NCBI GenBank assembly: GCA_050734915.1
Contig: JBOHUX010000048.1
Location: 1-13,963, forward strand
DNA length: 13,963 nt
Reading direction: 5' to 3'
Origin: JBOHUX01 sp050734915
GTDB taxonomy: Bacteria; Chloroflexota; Dormibacteria; Dormibacterales; Dormibacteraceae
Shown here: in pieces, positions 12,186 to 13,963 of the stretch
How positions within the stretch are numbered: position 1 is the stretch's first letter
How the letters are laid out: each line of letters opens with the position of its first letter
Notes under the pieces: generated by a model
What the model was told of the DNA's origin: nothing
Seen by the model: only the letters and a program-made list of their open reading frames with translations
Database searches by the model: none
Made by a program: the position numbers and the translations under genes

Positions 12186-12943
12186 CGGACTGTAACCTGG
12201 CCCTTCCAGCCGCCCGGCGCCGAGCGGCGGTGGGCGACGATCCCGGCCAGGATGGAGAGCGCGATCTCCGGTGCGGAGCCGGCGCCGATCTCGAGCCCGA
12301 CCGGGGTCTCGATCGAGCTGATCCGCTCTTCCGCTACTCCCCGGCTGCGCAGGGCGTCCAGATGGGGGCCGGTGTGGCGGCGGCTGCCCATCAGGCCCAC
12401 GAACGCGGGACGGCGGTCCAGCACCGCCTCCAGGATCGTCGCCAGGTCGGGGGCGTCGTGGTCGGTGTGGACGAAGTAGAGCTCCGCCCCCAGGCTCGCG
12501 TCCAGGTCCTCGATCCGGCCGGCCACCGCCCCCGCCGGCCAGGCGGCGCCGGCCAGGCGCTCCTCGCGGGTCTCCACGAGGACGGTCCGGAAGCCGACCC
12601 TGGGCGCCATCTCGAGAAGCTCCCGGGCGACCGGCGTCGCGCCTCCCACCACCAGGGTCGGGGCCGCCGGGTAAGGCTCCAGATAGACCTCGATCGTGCC
12701 CAGCTCGTGGGCGTAGGCGCGGATCGACGTCTTCCCCGACTCGAGTAGGGCGGGGGCGTCGGCGAGGGCGGCGGCGTCGAACTCGGCACACCCCAGCGTG
12801 CCCGCCAGGGCCGCGTCCCGGGAGGCGAGGACCTTGGCGCCCGGCCGGGAGGGGGGTTCGCCGTCCGTCCGCACGACGGTCCCCAGGAGCACCTCCTCGC
12901 CCCGGCCGAGGCGCCGCGCCAGCTCCATCTCCACCTCAGACAC
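12182..12943 (-). CDS. XdhC/CoxI-family molybdenum-cofactor maturation protein
   Basis: 253 residues. The N-terminal XdhC_CoxI part (GTVVRTDGEPPSRPGAKVLA, 21-40) and a C-terminal Rossmann XdhC part (TLVVGGATPVARELLEM, 96-112; FVGLMGSRRH, 181-190; VGLEIGAGSAPEIALSILA, 215-233) are both present. XdhC binds the molybdenum cofactor and prepares it for xanthine dehydrogenase or CO-dehydrogenase-type enzymes. The conserved GGGCxE turn of the N-terminal domain is altered here to GTLGCAEFD, so cofactor handling may differ. The GTG start at 12943 overlaps the cysteine desulfurase stop by 8 bases; ATG at 12928 is an alternative. In Rhodobacter capsulatus XdhC works with a NifS-type desulfurase that sulfurates the cofactor, and this pairing suggests the same. 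No xdh or cox structural gene is in the window. Confidence 0.87.
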   Translation of the reverse strand: MSEVEMELARRLGRGEEVLLGTVVRTDGEPPSRPGAKVLASRDAALAGTLGCAEFDAAALADAPALLESGKTSIRAYAHELGTIEVYLEPYPAAPTLVVGGATPVARELLEMAPRVGFRTVLVETREERLAGAAWPAGAVAGRIEDLDASLGAELYFVHTDHDAPDLATILEAVLDRRPAFVGLMGSRRHTGPHLDALRSRGVAEERISSIETPVGLEIGAGSAPEIALSILAGIVAHRRSAPGGWKGQVTVR

Positions 12944-13963
12944 GGGCCGGCGCCCCCCGGCCGGCGTGTGCCAGGGGCCCCAGGACGGTGCCCAGGCGGG
13001 CCAGCGCGAGGTCGATCTCGTCCGCCGTGGTCTCGTAGCCGGTGCTGAGGCGGAGGCTTCCGAGCGCCTGGTCGAGGGAGAGGCCGGCGGCGATGAGGAC
13101 ATGGGAGGGATCGAGGGAGCCGCTCGCGCATGCCGATCCGCTCGACACGCTGACGCCGGCCAGGTCGAGGGCCAGCAGGATGTCCTCGCCGCGGACCCGT
13201 GGGAAGCAGGCGCTGGCCAGGTTGGGAAGCCGCGCCGCGGCGCCGGTGGGCCGGCCGCCCAGCTCGGCCACGGCCGCCGCCAGACGGCCGGCGAGGGGTG
13301 CCGCGCGGGCGCTTTCCATCTCCCGGCGGGCGGCGCAGACCTCCAGCGCCACCGCCAGCGCGGTGGCTGCGTGGAGATCCTCCCGGCCGGCTCGCCGGTT
13401 CCACTCCTGGGGGCCGCCGAACTGGAGGGGGACCATGCTCACCGCCCGTCCCGCGAGCAGGAGACCGCCCCGACCCGCCCCCAGCTTGTGGCCCGAGAAC
13501 GAGACCAGGTCGACGAGCTCCACCGGCGGGCGGCACCAGCGCGGCCCCTGAGCGGCGTCCAGGTGCACGGCCGCGCCCAGTTGTCGGGCGCGCGCGGCCA
13601 CCTCCGCCACGGGCTGCAGCGTGCCCACCTCGTTGTTGGCAAGGCCGATCGAGATGAGGCGCGCGTCATCGGGAATCAGGTCCGGGATGGCGCACGCCGA
13701 CCCGTCCACGGGCAGGATGCTGACCGGATGGCCCTCCAGCTCCAGCTGACGGACCGCCCCCAGGACGGCCTGATGCTCGGCGGCCCAGGTGACGACCCGG
13801 GAGCCGGGGCCGAGGCGACGGCCGGCGCCGAGGAGGGCGAGATTGATCGCCTCCGTGCCACACGAGCAGAAGACCACCTGGCCAGGGTCCGCTCCGGTCG
13901 CGGCCGCCGCCCGGTCGCGGGCGCGGTCGAGTGCGGCGCGGGCGGCGCGGCCCTCCGCATGGG
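12936..13963 (-). CDS. Cysteine desulfurase (NifS/IscS type), N-terminus cut by window edge
   Basis: About 342 residues are visible and the frame is open at the right edge, so only the first few dozen residues are missing. PLP enzyme that takes sulfur from L-cysteine as a protein persulfide. Visible in order: HAEGRAARAALDRAR at the edge, FCSCGTEAINLAL (SGGTE-type cofactor loop), AEHQAVL, LANNEVGTLQPV, HLDAAQGP, VSFSGHKLGAGRGG with the PLP lysine, and SVSSGSACASGSLDPSHVL with the active-site cysteine. The SSGSAC-SG loop is the long group I (NifS/IscS) form. The usual TSGGTE is CSCGTE, with an extra pair of cysteines. It overlaps xdhC by 8 bases, so the pair is co-translated. The partner points to sulfuration of the molybdenum cofactor; a general Fe-S or tRNA thiolation role is equally open, since iscU or mnmA would lie outside the window. 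Confidence 0.93.
   Translation of the reverse strand, partial: HAEGRAARAALDRARDRAAAATGADPGQVVFCSCGTEAINLALLGAGRRLGPGSRVVTWAAEHQAVLGAVRQLELEGHPVSILPVDGSACAIPDLIPDDARLISIGLANNEVGTLQPVAEVAARARQLGAAVHLDAAQGPRWCRPPVELVDLVSFSGHKLGAGRGGLLLAGRAVSMVPLQFGGPQEWNRRAGREDLHAATALAVALEVCAARREMESARAAPLAGRLAAAVAELGGRPTGAAARLPNLASACFPRVRGEDILLALDLAGVSVSSGSACASGSLDPSHVLIAAGLSLDQALGSLRLSTGYETTADEIDLALARLGTVLGPLAHAGRGAPARV

Noticed and set aside
10692..12791. 699-codon open frame on the minus strand
   Set aside because: It runs antisense through lysA and out of frame through xdhC. The translation is low-complexity and the length is a consequence of high GC.
1..13963. CRISPR arrays, tRNAs, rRNAs, insertion sequences, phage or defence genes
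   Set aside because: No regularly spaced repeats, no T-loop consensus in the intergenic regions, and no transposase, integrase or defence-type motif in any frame.

Overview
This window comes from a very GC-rich bacterial chromosome (clearly above 65% G+C by eye). GTG and TTG starts are common, intergenic spaces are very short and several genes look leaderless. The gene content is mostly housekeeping: folate, thiamine, lysine, peptidoglycan, a 16S rRNA methyltransferase and cofactor sulfuration. Base composition, short divergent promoters with a TAGNAT-type -10 box, an FmdB-type zinc ribbon, a DUF4388/PATAN protein and a MurE lacking the meso-diaminopimelate signature would fit an uncultured Chloroflexota, Dormibacterota or actinobacteria-like lineage. 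That placement is inference; no marker gene settles it.

Left part (1-4048). A DUF4388/PATAN-like protein, cut by the window edge, is read leftward. It shares a 67-bp divergent promoter region with a rightward pair: a histidine-phosphatase protein and a FemAB-like aminoacyltransferase. An OmpR-type response regulator with its own promoter follows. Its phosphoacceptor aspartate is a glutamate, so it is probably not controlled by ordinary phosphorylation. A 227-bp convergent gap holds only small inverted repeats.

Middle (4049-8320). A leftward folP-folK-glycosyltransferase operon has both junctions as 4-bp GTGA stop/start overlaps. It diverges from murE across only 21 bp. The murE product has DDPL where diaminopimelate-adding enzymes have DNPR. 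Together with the FemAB-like gene this suggests a lysine- or ornithine-type peptidoglycan with an interpeptide bridge. Downstream of murE lies a short broken reading frame resembling a lectin-like propeller repeat.

Right part (8289-13963). A leftward thiamine cluster, thiG - thiE/tenI-like - thiS, sits behind a clear TPP riboswitch whose 3' end contains the thiG ribosome binding site. The promoter for that leader overlaps the stop codon of rsmG. ThiS carries an unusual 16-residue tail after its terminal glycines. Divergent from rsmG is fmdB, followed by lysA. lysA meets xdhC tail to tail, both stop codons lying in one CTAG. xdhC is translationally overlapped by an upstream cysteine desulfurase, cut by the right edge. 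The pair looks like a sulfuration unit for the molybdenum cofactor.

I found no CRISPR array, tRNA, rRNA, insertion sequence or phage gene, and no clear multi-gene novel system. The points of interest are individual departures from family norms in otherwise ordinary genes.
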